From Dimargaris cristalligena (Eukaryota; Kickxellomycota; Dimargaritomycetes; Dimargaritales; Dimargaritaceae), in assembly GCA_027576995.1 (NCBI GenBank), contig JANBQC010000561.1, positions 1 to 18,530 of the forward strand: a stretch of DNA of 18,530 nucleotides, given 5' to 3'. Below the pieces are notes generated by a model. It was not told the DNA's origin, searched no databases, and saw only the letters and a list, made by a program, of their open reading frames with translations. Shown piece after piece: positions 8,077-18,462 of this stretch. How positions within the stretch are numbered: position 1 is the stretch's first letter; every line of letters starts with the position of its first letter. The position numbers and the translations under genes are program-made.

Positions 8077-10334
8077 GAGTTAGATGGTTAGGGCCGGCTC
8101 GGGTAGGGTCATGCTAATGTAATTTTTGGCCCTAGATACCCTACTTACTAGCTCCTGACTATCGCTGTCATTACAAGTACTTGGGCATGTTATTCGGCAT
8201 ATCACCAGTCATATTTATTCCAGTGCTTCTAGGGCTGCATCAATCAGAGAAAGCAGCATCCTACACACTACGTCAATAACCGTGATGGGCACCTTGGATT
8301 CATTAGAATCATTAAAAATCAAACCTGGTTAACTGAGTTGGGATCATTCTGCCTGAATTCGTTGAAACTATAAGCACTATACAATTTATTTTAAAGCCAT
8401 CCATTATGGTTTATTTATTAGTCTGGATCGCTGGAACTATAGGTGTATTCGATGTGCATTGTGCAGCATGAACGATTACAAGCCCTTTTACTATGCTATG
8501 GGATTTTTCGGAAAAGCGGGGAATAATAAAAGATACAAGGTATATGGTCGAGAAACTGATGCATCACAGTTTGTAAATTGTAGCGATCTAAATATCAATG
8601 GTATCTTGTCAGGATATTGAAAGGTATAATCAGCGTTATACGATTAAAATGCCTTCAAAGGGATACAAAACGATTAGAAGACAAACTGACGATGATCTAT
8701 TCCAGCCGATAAGATAGAGTATAAGGTATTTTTCAATTGGTATAACCCATTCCCATCTATATTCCATTCAAAATTTAGGGAAATGCGTTAAGTTTTGCCT
8801 ACAGTGAACCCATTTGTATAGGCAACCGTTATGGTAGCTCTTCATATTTACCGACTGCGCTATTCTTTACCCAAACGTGAGATGGCTTATAAATAGTGGA
8901 TTGCAAACTACTATTTGTATTGGGGATGGGGTTTTAGTCACTTTCATTTGCCATCCTTATAAAGCATCAATGTACTAACCGGGGACCTTGCTTGCTATTT
9001 TATAGCACTATACAGTGGTAAATCGGCGACCTTGAACATATAATTTAATGCGTAGCTGGGTCATTATCTGAAACTGGGGTTACGCCGTGTCGACTATAGA
9101 GATGGTGGCAATTTGCATCTGTAGTTGTGATCATCCCCCCTGTGTTGATGGCCCTGCCTTACCTACCATCTCTAAATATAGCGTGCATTACTAAATTCCA
9201 GCACCGTTGATTCCAATCGCGCCACTGTATCGTGAAGACTGGGTAGAACCCTGCCATTTTTCCCAAGTCGATGCTGTATAGCACACAAGTGTCACCATAA
9301 TCACCAATCGCTGCCTACACTTAGTGCTTCTCAATTCCTCTGAATGGCTATCATTTCCGCCCCTTCGCTTTTTTTTATTAAAAAACGGAGGGATTTATCG
9401 GCCAGGACAACCGCCTCTCCCCCTCACCGTTTTTGGGGGTTGTATGGTGTGTCTGGAACTCTCTGCCCAACAACCAACTGTCTCAGTGGAGGGGCCCTCG
9501 GTAGTACTTCTTTAGGACTGTGTGGATACCACAACCGTCATTTTCCTGTAACGGACACTGTGGTTCTTGGGACTTGGGTTCACTCCCTGGCTCTAGCATC
9601 TATAATGGCGAAACTGCTCCATATCACAGACATTCACCACCGTATAGCCCCAACCGGCCAGCTTGAGTAAGAACCAAAACAAACCAGCCTTTCGATATAA
9701 AAGAGGGACAGGCCGGCTGGGTTGCACAAATGATGAAGTGTGCCCATCTTCACGGTAGTAGGGCATCAGTAGACCCAACCGCTATTGTGGTTAATGGTGT
9801 AGTGGTAGACGCCGGTGCTGGTGTGTTGGGTCAATTCATCCGGTGAGGGCAGTCCCCATCGCCCACTCTTTCTTCACGCTCTGCTTCTGCTAGGAATACT
9901 CCGGCCCTTCAAACTACGTTACCATACCCTGCTTCTCCGGACTACTTCGCTTTTTATTTAACTACAAGCCTCTTCCCCTCCTCTTAACCCCTTATTTGTA
10001 TTTTTTTCATTATTCCCTGTTCTTGCAGCAGCAATACACCATATCGCCTGTCCATTCATCGGTACCTATCATTTATGTACTCTACCCTTGATATTCGCAA
10101 TCCGAAAACCGTTTATACTATTTTCGTTTCTTTCAGCCGCTAGTTACCCTTATCTACGGTGTGTTTGAACATACTCGCATCCTTTCTATTTCTCAACCGC
10201 CAGTTCCGTATTGCTTGGTATCCGAACCAGGCGTATCTTTCATCTATCCCAACTCCCAATTGTTATTGACTGTTATTTGATGATTTTGGGGAAAAAGACC
10301 GGCCCCCGTGAAACTTTGAACCTAACCTTTGAAT

Positions 10335-13300
10335 ATGGGCCAATCTCCTAGTCAAGAAACCCCTCGGCCCGCCGCCAGTAGCAGCAACAATGGCCCGGGG
10401 CGCCGAGAGTCGTTTCGTCGGGCCAAAGACGGTTTCCACCACCGGGTCAAGAATAAACTTAAGCCGGCCTTTACCTCGAGTGCCCCTAAAAAGACCGGCC
10501 GTCGTAAAACCAGGGCCCGGCGCCCTACCTCGGGTAGCGGCGGTGGTTTAACAACCAGTGGGGGGAACGGCAGTCCTGTGGCTACCACCAAGTCCGTGCC
10601 GGCGTCGGCTCCCCGAACCCGCCGGGGGTCATTGCAATCCATTCGAACCACAGGCTCCAACGCTTCGGGAATGTCTACCCCTACTACCCACCGGCCCCCG
10701 CCGCCCTTTGGTCCCAAACGCAAGGGAGGAGGAGGGGGTCAGGGTGGCGCAGGCGAAGCTGGTGTAACCTTGGCGCACCAGATTAAACAGCTCATGGGAC
10801 CGATTGACCGATATGCCCTGGAGGTCAACTGGTTTACGGTGCTTGGCCAGCATGACGCCCGTTTGACTCTACATGATTTCAAGGTAAGCATAGTGGAGTG
10901 TATGGGATGTGCGAATGGCAGGCATACCCCCCATGTTGTCACGGAGCCTGTGCGGTTTCTACTCCCCCCCTGATCTATTAATAGTTGTCCATCACCCATC
11001 GTTATATGCTCATTAAGCGAGTGGCGTTTTAGTATTGGAACCGCTTAACCAGTATGCATGGCCCGTTAAACTCTCCGTAGGTGTCGCCCAAAAGGAATCA
11101 TCGCCTCCAGAATCTAATCATTATGATCATACCATTATATACTATTATAATCCCACCCTTTTGTTTTTTTTGTCATTCCTTCGATATGGTAGAACTTCTT
11201 GCGGGAAGATGGTCTATCGGATGAGTTTAGCACCCTTCTTTTCCGGACTCTAAAGCAAATCCCCGTTCTGCTGGACCCCCGTTTCCTGCCCAGTTCGCGC
11301 CCCAGTCGGGAGAATGCGGGTAGCCGGGCCCCCAGTCGGCGGGGCAGCGTCATCGCCGAACCGCCCGTGACCCCCAAGTTACGTTCCCGCTGCCCGTCGG
11401 TGGATGCCTTTGGCCAACTCGACATGGACGTACCCCCCGCCGGGGATTTGGAACACTACGGCGGCGAGTCCGTCACTCTGACCGAGTTTTACATTGCCTA
11501 CGGCGTCTACCGGGGCTACATGCCCCTGCCGGGCTCCCTGCGCTCCCCCGCCCTCGACCGGTCGGACTCTATTGGGTCGATTGTGGCCAAGGCCCTGGCC
11601 CCTAATCTGGCCCCCCTATTCGCATTTCAGGACGAAATGGCCCAATTCATGGCGGAATTGGAGGGCACGGTGACCGAAGACCAGCAACGCAATGTCAGTG
11701 CCGAAGATTGGTGCGTATTCCTCGAGGGATGTGCTACTCTGTTGGATTGTTCCCCGCAATCGTGGCTGCCTAACCCCCATTTGGCCGATGGACCACTCTC
11801 TCTGGCGAACTGGTCCAGTCCAGCCAACAACAACAACTCCCGCCGGGACCATCAGCGCATACCCGCCGTGCGTCGCCTCTGCCGGGGATTCCTCCGGTTA
11901 GGCGACCCGGAATACCAGCAGCGGGGCGGTAATCAACCAACCTTGCCTTCGGTCCCCCTCCACCTAATTCTGGACTTCAACCACCGTTTCGGGGAGCGCT
12001 GGTATACCATCATTGGGGAATACATCTTCCGTAAATTCCTTGAATTGGCGGCTCAACCGCTTGCGCCGTCCACGGGTCCAGAGGAAGGGAGTGGTGACGC
12101 CCGACACCGCACTGGGGGGGGACCTCCCCCCCCTCACCTCCTGGTCCGCCATGCGCCCCTCAAGGATACCCTGCTGCCCCGTCTAGTGACCCGCCCGATC
12201 CTGACCCCCACGGAGGTCAATCGCCGTTACCCAACCGGCATCCCGGATCTCACCGGCCCTTTTCTGGACGACCTGACCCTGTGGTTCCTCACCTGGTCCC
12301 TGCCCGCCGAATGGGTGCTGTCCGCAGTGCAATCCGCCCCCACCCTGGGCCACCGACTAACCTCGCCGACGATCAATTGGGCCCCAAGCGCCCGGTCGAG
12401 CCGTCGCGGATCGCTGCTATCCCCCGCGGGGCCGGCTGGTATAGGGGACGGGCCATCAGCTACTACCCCCTTGCCCGGCTCCCGGCGGGGCTCCCTAACC
12501 CCGAATCCCGGCGGCTGGATGTCCCCGGCCAGTCACTCCGCCGGTGCGGGGGCGGGGGACTCGGGTTACGATTCCTCCGGATTCCCCTGTCATTCCACGT
12601 TAGCTTGGCAGCGCCTTTACCTGGGTTCGGAACACGGGTTTAGTATGATGCAGTTTGAAAAGCAGGTGTTCCGGTACCCTAGTCCCACCCTACTACTGGT
12701 GCGAGCCGAATGTACCACTCCCCACTGGCCCCGGTCGATTCGACTCCTCCAGGACCTGGACTTGGATCTGACCGATTCGGCGGATGCCCACCACCACTCA
12801 CCAGGTCCTCAAGAAATCCTCATGGCTATTGTAGTGGACCAGCCCTGGCGGTTTGGCCGGGCCTTCTTCGGCCAGTCTCAATGTTCTATCATTATGTGCA
12901 CCCCGATATTCCACCGCTTCCCTTCGACGGCCGAAACTGAGGTCCACCGGGTCCGTCGCCGAGGCGGTTTGGCTGGGGCTCAAAATAGTTACCCCAGTCA
13001 CGGTAGTCCCCTGGGCGGCTCCCGCCGCAATTCCCAAGTACCGCCCTCTTGGGACGGGACTTATGGTGGTCTCGAATTTGCCTCATCTACTACCGCGGCC
13101 ACCCCCAATAGCAGCGGCAACATTGGTACCACTACCAATAACAACATCATCAACAACAACAACAACGTGGCCCTGTCGCCCTCGGGGGCACCCCACATTA
13201 CCGACAAGTACCAGAGTGTATTCACCCCACCGGATAAGGTCCAAAACGACCGGGAGCCTGACCAAAAGTACGCCTACTGCCATCCCAACGTGGGCATCGG

Positions 13301-13865
13301 TATGGGCGGCCTGGGCTCGATTCCCGCAAGTATAACGGCCACGGCTTCCAGCGGTCACCCCGGCAAACTAAACTCCCTGGGCCAGTCCACCCGGGGCTTC
13401 AAATCCCTTTCCCTAACCAATTCACCCGCCTACCCGTTTGTGTTTCATATTGACAACCATCTACGCCAATTAACGTGGTTCAACGACCCCCTTCGCTTAG
13501 GCCATTTGAGTATGCGGCCCAAATCAGTGGCCCCGACCACCACCGAATCGGCCGCCCTCGGCGGAGACAACCCCACGCGGGGATCCATGGTCGGAGCCTT
13601 ACCTTTCGTCCCGGCCGATCCGATCCAGGACTTTAATCTCGTCATGGATATTTTGGATATCGAAGTCTACGGCATGGGCACCGAACAGGCCCTGCGGACC
13701 CAACGGCGCGCCCGCATTAGCGAGGAAAAAGAAGCGGAACGCCGCGCTAAAATTACGTCACTCGAAGATGGTAGCAATCCGCGTGCCCAGCGCCAAATTC
13801 TGGAGTGGGCCGGGTTGGTTACCGAAAGCGATGAAATGCAGTCCTACAAGGCTTCAGTGCCGTAA
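10335..13865 (+). CDS. RTC5: RTC5-type TLDc-domain protein, predicted N-myristoylated V-ATPase regulator
   Basis: Two exons, 10335-10883 (183 codons) and 11193-13865 (890 codons plus TAA), joined in phase 0 (LTLHDFK-NFLREDGLSDEF) to give 1073 residues. The true first ATG gives MGQSPSQ, a good N-myristoylation signal (G2, S6), followed by a basic stretch (about 23-63) suited to membrane binding. Residues 146-215 form the conserved helical part before the domain (LAHQIKQLMGPIDRYALEVN ... FSTLLFRTLKQIP). The TLDc domain spans about 665-1012: YPSPTLLLVRAE from 678, then PWRFGRAFFGQSQC, and the closing EVYGMG at 1007-1012. Between these the domain is split by a low-complexity insert (about 757-868) with Gly, Ser and Asn runs. 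Yeast Rtc5 is about half this size, is N-myristoylated at the vacuole and promotes V-ATPase disassembly. The same role is inferred here. Six RRxS sites are present. Another TLDc family member is the main alternative. Confidence 0.8.
10884..11192 (+). other. Intron of RTC5 (309 nt)
   Basis: The donor is GTAAGC at 10884 and the acceptor AG at 11191-11192, after a T-rich stretch at 11159-11179. A possible branch point, tctaat, lies near 11111. The exon frames on both sides meet in phase 0 and the joined protein continues a conserved helix. The frame that reads through the donor ends at a TGA shortly after. Confidence 0.85.
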
Positions 13866-15547
13866 AACGGGGCTATACCATACTCTGATTCATCATTATT
13901 ATTCGCTATATTATTTTTATACAATGGTTTGGGGTGACGAAAGTTTTTACACCTTGCTATCGGCTTTTACCAAAATCCGTATTGGTATTTTAAATTTTGT
14001 GTCTTACAAATCTTAGTAAAGCTTTATTAATCCGACGGTAAACAACAAGTTATTTATTTATTTTTAACTTGGATTGAGGGGGCGAAGTAAGATGTACTGA
14101 CGGTTGATTCGATCGGAAATACCGAGTATTAAGATTCACTCAAGCTGTTACTTCCATTGGAGAACGGCTGTGTGGGTGGTGGTGTGTAAGGGTAGGTAAA
14201 TGTAACTTGCTATTTTTTTGACGTATCCTATGGGTGAGGGGCATTTAAACTGACGTTGCGTTATTTGTGCTGGAATGGTAAATCAAAGGGTAAACGCAGG
14301 TGCTTTCAGATACAATTTAAAAGAGTGTTGGAAGAGAGAAAGAACCTCAAGGGCCAATGCTAGATGGCAGCAGTTAGTTATATTGAGTTGGACAAAAGCA
14401 ATAATCAAGATAACTAGGATGTTCTAGAACTATTTTTTTCAATATGGTAGAAGTTCACCCAGGCTGTATAACGAAAACTCCATTTGATGAGGTAAATATT
14501 ACTGGTCAAAAGTTATTCTCCTACACATCATCCCACACACATATTATGTAAAATCATATATAGTTGGATTGACGTTCACCCATATCGAGTTTAAAAACGC
14601 CAAGTCCTGCGGGTCTATTAAACTGACCCAGACTCCTGCGGACATGTCTAATTAACGGGTCTCGATGTAGTTGTTAACACTGAATGTCATCATTTATTCG
14701 ATACTGTTTCAATGGTATTATTTCGTATTTATATATAGGAAGTTATAGACCAGGTACCCCCCAATTAACTAACGAGGATCTTCGAGTGGCGGCTGGTAAA
14801 ATGCAAAATAGGAACTCGTGGTACTACTAGATGATTAGTCAACGAAGTATGGATATTGGGAAAGCGCATCGGTATGTAGTTGATGGGGGTGTTCCGCCAA
14901 TCTTCTAATAGCCATGTTAGAAGGTGATTGTTGACGTAGAATGTAATGGCCAAGGAACAGCCTCGGAAGGTTCTAGTCGGGTTCAAGATCCAGCTAGCCT
15001 TAGATTCGTGGTGGTTTAACACAGCAGTGTCGCATCAGAGTTTTTATAGGTAGGTTTACGAACCAATACTTCGCTAGGCGCTTTCTCAACAGGCACTTGT
15101 TATTAGGGAACGGTAATAATAGGGTAGATGCAAATATAGGGACACTCTAGAGCGGCGGGTATGGATCAGGGGCGAGTTTAAAGAACTTTATTGGGATAAT
15201 CTAAATAGAAATAAGCTAAGGTGCCAACAAGTTGTAACCGAGGGGGATATCCATACGTAGGGACTTCGTCGTAGAGTGGCCCACGAACAAACTTGTCGAC
15301 ACCGGAAGGAATCTGCCGATATCCGGATGGCTTACATAGGAACCGGATGAGGTATTGGATCAATACTAAAGGCGGGGAAGTTCTGCGAGCATTGGTCGGA
15401 AGTAGGTGCATGGTCGTCTTGACAATAGGTGTTGCCAGGGGAAGGAAGTTAAAACATACTAATATATTCTTCAGGTGAGAGGACTGGCGCAAGAGGCCTA
15501 ACCGTAATAGAGTAGATTATCCCTTGCGGCACTAGATTTGCCAGTCA
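13866..15547. other. Convergent intergenic region between RTC5 and the secreted-protein gene
   Basis: Both flanking genes end towards this 1.7-kb stretch, so it should hold two 3' untranslated regions. The part from 13866 to about 14760 is AT-rich and has no open frame of interest. On the minus strand 14765-15022 and 15178-15492 are open, but neither begins with a convincing start or resembles a known protein. A minus-strand AATAAA at 15192-15187 could end the secreted-protein transcript. Confidence 0.55.
15187..15192 (-). terminator. Possible poly(A) signal of the secreted-protein gene
   Basis: AATAAA on the minus strand, about 355 bases after the TAA at 15548. It is the clearest such hexamer downstream of the gene, but the distance is long, so confidence is low. 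Confidence 0.25.
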
Positions 15548-17284
15548 TTAGATAATCAGTTTCCTGACCACAGAATTATCTTCAAAGGCGGATTCAGGCA
15601 ATGTGACATAATTAGGCAGAGCGGACCGGTGGGCTAGAAGAGATACCAAGGGGTACTCGCTATTATTCGAATCGGCCCTGTAGCTTAGGTGAATTGTGCC
15701 CCGTGCACCGTAATTAGCCACGCAATCGGCGTGTTTAACCCATATCTGATCTCCACTAACGGTTTCTCCCAATATACTGTGAGCATTTTTGAAGCCCAAA
15801 TACTTGGAACACAGAATGGCTTCATGTTGAATGCCATAAAAGTGGTTTCTTGCATGACTCTGGAGACTCTTGAAATCGAATTCCAGGACCATCATATAGG
15901 CGAAGCCAAACATAATTCGGTTGTTTGAGGTTTGAACAATTTCAGCGATGACCTTCTCGAGTACGTCCAATTTCCGGTTTGCGATCAAAAATCCGATAAT
16001 CTCGGTGAATACCGAGAACTTCAACGTTGTCGTTCGCAGGTTGAGCTTTCCTTTTTCCATGGGAGGGGAAAGTTCGGTATTAGATAAATACCAGGCCTCC
16101 GATGACACCGGATTGCCGATATCTACCGTTTCAACCTTAAACTGTTGGGACCTAGTCGCGATAGTCAAGAGGATCTTGGCCGTACTCTCAACTGTAGCGC
16201 TAGTATCGGCGATAGCGTCACTAACAACCTTAGCCAATGGAAAGACGTCAGCAAGCTGCTTGGGGGACAGTTGGTCAAGGCGCAAATAGCCCCAGCCGGC
16301 ATATATATCTTGTAGCTTTGGCACAAGGGCTGAAATATCAGAACTATAATCGTCGGTGTTGGATTCATCATCCGCGTTGAAATTACTCATATAAGTATCA
16401 GGTTTGGGATCATCTTCCCCAGTCGGTAATTTTCCTCTTAGGCGGAGTTGAGTGTAAATATCAATTAACATGGTATTGGTAAGCTCAACACGGACAAATT
16501 TCTGGACAAAGTCTTTTTCTTGAATTTGGTCCTTACGTTTGACTAACATTTCAGCCATTTGGGCAATGTAATCTTTAGGCTAGACAATGGGGATTGTATA
16601 ATGGCCACAGTATAGGGACAACAGGTATAGGAATGGCTTAGAAACAAGTATAGCTGGTTCGTAGTTACGTGATTATCTTGTAAGGAGGGGGTTATATAAT
16701 GAATGGGCGTAACTCGCATTTTGTTAATGAATAGCACGAAATGACAGATAGGAATTTGGTTATATTTGGAAAAATAATAAGTGAAAACTTACCTCTTCCA
16801 TTTCGGGATAGTCCGCGTTGATGGGTGATGCTGACTGAATTACTTTAGATACTTGGACAGCTCCAGGATAATATTCGTCGCCGGGTGACATTTGCGAGGT
16901 TATTTCATTTTCTTTAACACCCAGGGCTAAATAAGATGGGTTGAATGGCCTATCAGCTGCTCCGAGGTTTGGCGGCCGCGAGTCCACGGAAGGCAGCTCC
17001 GAAGGCCTTTTAGGCAGGGCTTGGTTAGAACTCACGGGCCCATTAATTTGTTGGGCTAATGACTCGTCGGCAGATTGGCTGTCGAATCCGCCAGGTATTG
17101 TGCTGCGAAGTTCCATCGGACCCCGGAAAACAGGTCGTACATATTTTTCATACTTAGCCCGCCAAAACGACCTCAGTCCAGTCGGCTCTTGCGTGAAACC
17201 CTCATTGACGGGCTGAGGGTAAGCGACGGCACAGTGCACGACCATCATACCCACCAGAGTGACGGAATGGCTTATGGGTTTCAT
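15548..17284 (-). CDS. Predicted secreted protein of unknown function (507 aa)
   Basis: Two exons on the minus strand, 17284-16793 (164 codons) and 16579-15548 (343 codons plus TAA). They are joined in phase 0 across a 213-nt intron with donor GTAAGT and acceptor TCTAG. The join reads YPEMEE-PKDYIAQMAEML. The ATG at 17284 is the first in frame and opens a signal peptide: a hydrophobic core (VTLVGMMVVHCAVA) with cleavage likely near residue 21, before YPQPVNEG. After it come a Pro/Ser-rich linker-like stretch (about 75-135), a charged helical part (about 165-210), an acidic Asp/Ser/Asn stretch (about 218-245), and a longer mixed-structure C-terminal part. Only two cysteines remain after cleavage (421 and 450), and one N-glycosylation sequon is seen at N469. 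There is no membrane segment or GPI-like tail. I do not recognise the family. The codons are visibly AT-richer than those of RTC5 and the MFS gene. A lineage-specific extracellular protein is likely. Its function is unknown. Confidence 0.7.
16580..16792 (-). other. Intron of the secreted-protein gene (213 nt)
   Basis: On the minus strand the donor is GTAAGT starting at 16792 and the acceptor AG is at 16581-16580. Removing it keeps the frame and joins two long open stretches. Without splicing, the first exon would end soon after the donor at a stop. Confidence 0.75.
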
Positions 17285-18076
17285 TGCGAAAATTACAATC
17301 TCGGGGACTTGGTGTAGCCTTGGTCGGACGGAGAGCAACGAGTAGGAAGACAGTGTCAAAATGGGGCTGAATGGAGTCTTAAGTGGTATAATGATAGATA
17401 TTTCAAGGGAAGTTCAGTTGAAATAAAACCCTAAAATTATAAAAGAAGGCAAGAACTAAATCCGAAAAATGGGAGACGGCTAGTACTTATAACCAGGGGA
17501 CCACGGGTTACCCGGGTCTTGGGCCTGCCATGGAGGGGTGAATGTTCCCAAGGGGAAAATGGATGCTTGAACCTTTTGCCTTGGGTATATTCATGTATAT
17601 ATTTTTAGCGGCGGCTGCTTCCTTAGAATGGGCTGATTGGATATAGTGCTTTATACAAAGCCGTCGCACAGGTATCCAAATATGGATTATGAATCTGGTC
17701 CCCAGGCACCGCCGATTATATGGGCCTACAATGGACTGGCTGATGCGGCGCAACTGGGTGATTTAGTTTATAGGGGGGAGGAGTAAATGCATTGTTAACG
17801 TATCACTGGCTAAGGAAGGGATGGGTACGGCGGTTTCCGTACTACCCTTTCTTTCGAATCCGCCGTGCCAAGATTGGCTAGAGCAATATATATATGGACA
17901 CACGCACCATAAGTATCGTTTTCGAGGGGATAACTTCCCTACCATCACCCTTTTCCCGCTTAGGAGACTTAGAATTCCATTTGGGCTTGCGAGAAAATAA
18001 TTTTACTCTGTAAACCCCAATAGAAAAGCACCCGGTATCCATTGCACTAGGGTTTTTACGAACACTTGCGATACAG

Positions 18077-18198
18077 GTGTTTCAAAGTTCGCATCAATTA
18101 TTGTAAGAGTACAATGCCAAATACCGTCCTAACCAGGGTGAGATATATAGTAGTGATTTGTCGGATACTAAGGTTGTCTTCATGCCACTTTGAAACAC
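18077..18198. repeat. 12-bp inverted repeat with 98-bp spacer
   Basis: gtgtttcaaagt at 18077-18088 is the exact reverse complement of actttgaaacac at 18187-18198. The match does not extend further on either side. It could be a pair of short terminal repeats of a tiny non-coding element, a weak hairpin, or chance. No target-site duplication is evident. Confidence 0.4.
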
Positions 18199-18452
18199 TG
18201 GCTCAATTAGGGAAAACCCACCCAACTGCCTAGTCAACGGTACTATTCACTGGAGTCAAAGTCGAGGGAATCTTTACCTTGGCGACGCCTAAATTGTCAG
18301 GTTGAGTATTGAACTAAGTTACATACCCCGTGTAATCTAGCTGTATGTTTTTAAAAGGCGTCATAAAGGAAATATAAACGCCTATGGTTTATTCCACGGG
18401 GTGGGGCCGGATGGCGGTCGTGGTTTACTAAAATGTATTAGTGATTGTGTGA

Positions 18453-18462
18453 CCCCCCCCCC
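18453..18462. repeat. Poly(C) tract, 10 nt
   Basis: Ten consecutive C on the plus strand, followed by tctc, in the right-hand intergenic DNA. Confidence 0.85.

Larger units (their letters stand above)
7611..10334. other. Intergenic region between NDUFA6 and RTC5
   Basis: This 2.7-kb spacer is visibly AT-rich from about 7780 to 9320 and has a 14-base A tract at 8063-8076. No frame on either strand gives a recognisable protein. Two overlapping frames at 9324-9670 are open, but they have no family resemblance and no splice context that rescues them. A tRNA-like D-arm at about 9795-9813 lacks the rest of a tRNA. The last ~450 bases before RTC5 are pyrimidine-rich (many ctt/ttc runs at 9840-10200), as expected for a fungal promoter and leader. 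Confidence 0.55.

Noticed and set aside
9324..9670. Two overlapping plus-strand frames that could be a small gene
   Set aside because: Neither gives a recognisable protein, the two frames are equally open, and no splice sites join them into a longer frame.
9788..9860. Possible tRNA gene: a D-arm-like piece with a 4-bp stem and loop AGTGGTAG at 9797-9812, followed by a weak B-box-like gtcaattc
   Set aside because: The anticodon stem does not pair, no 3' acceptor half complementary to tggttaa is found downstream, and the T-arm cannot be folded. It is at best a decayed fragment.
10352..10723. Minus-strand frame antisense to RTC5 exon 1
   Set aside because: It is a shadow of the low-complexity basic and Ser-rich coding sequence on the plus strand.
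14765..15022. 85-codon minus-strand frame
   Set aside because: It has no recognisable sequence, poor codon pattern and no connection by splice sites to the secreted-protein gene.
15193..15523. 11-base inverted repeat (gggataatcta with tagattatccc) flanking a minus-strand open frame
   Set aside because: At a 309-base separation an 11-base match is expected by chance, and no duplications flank it.
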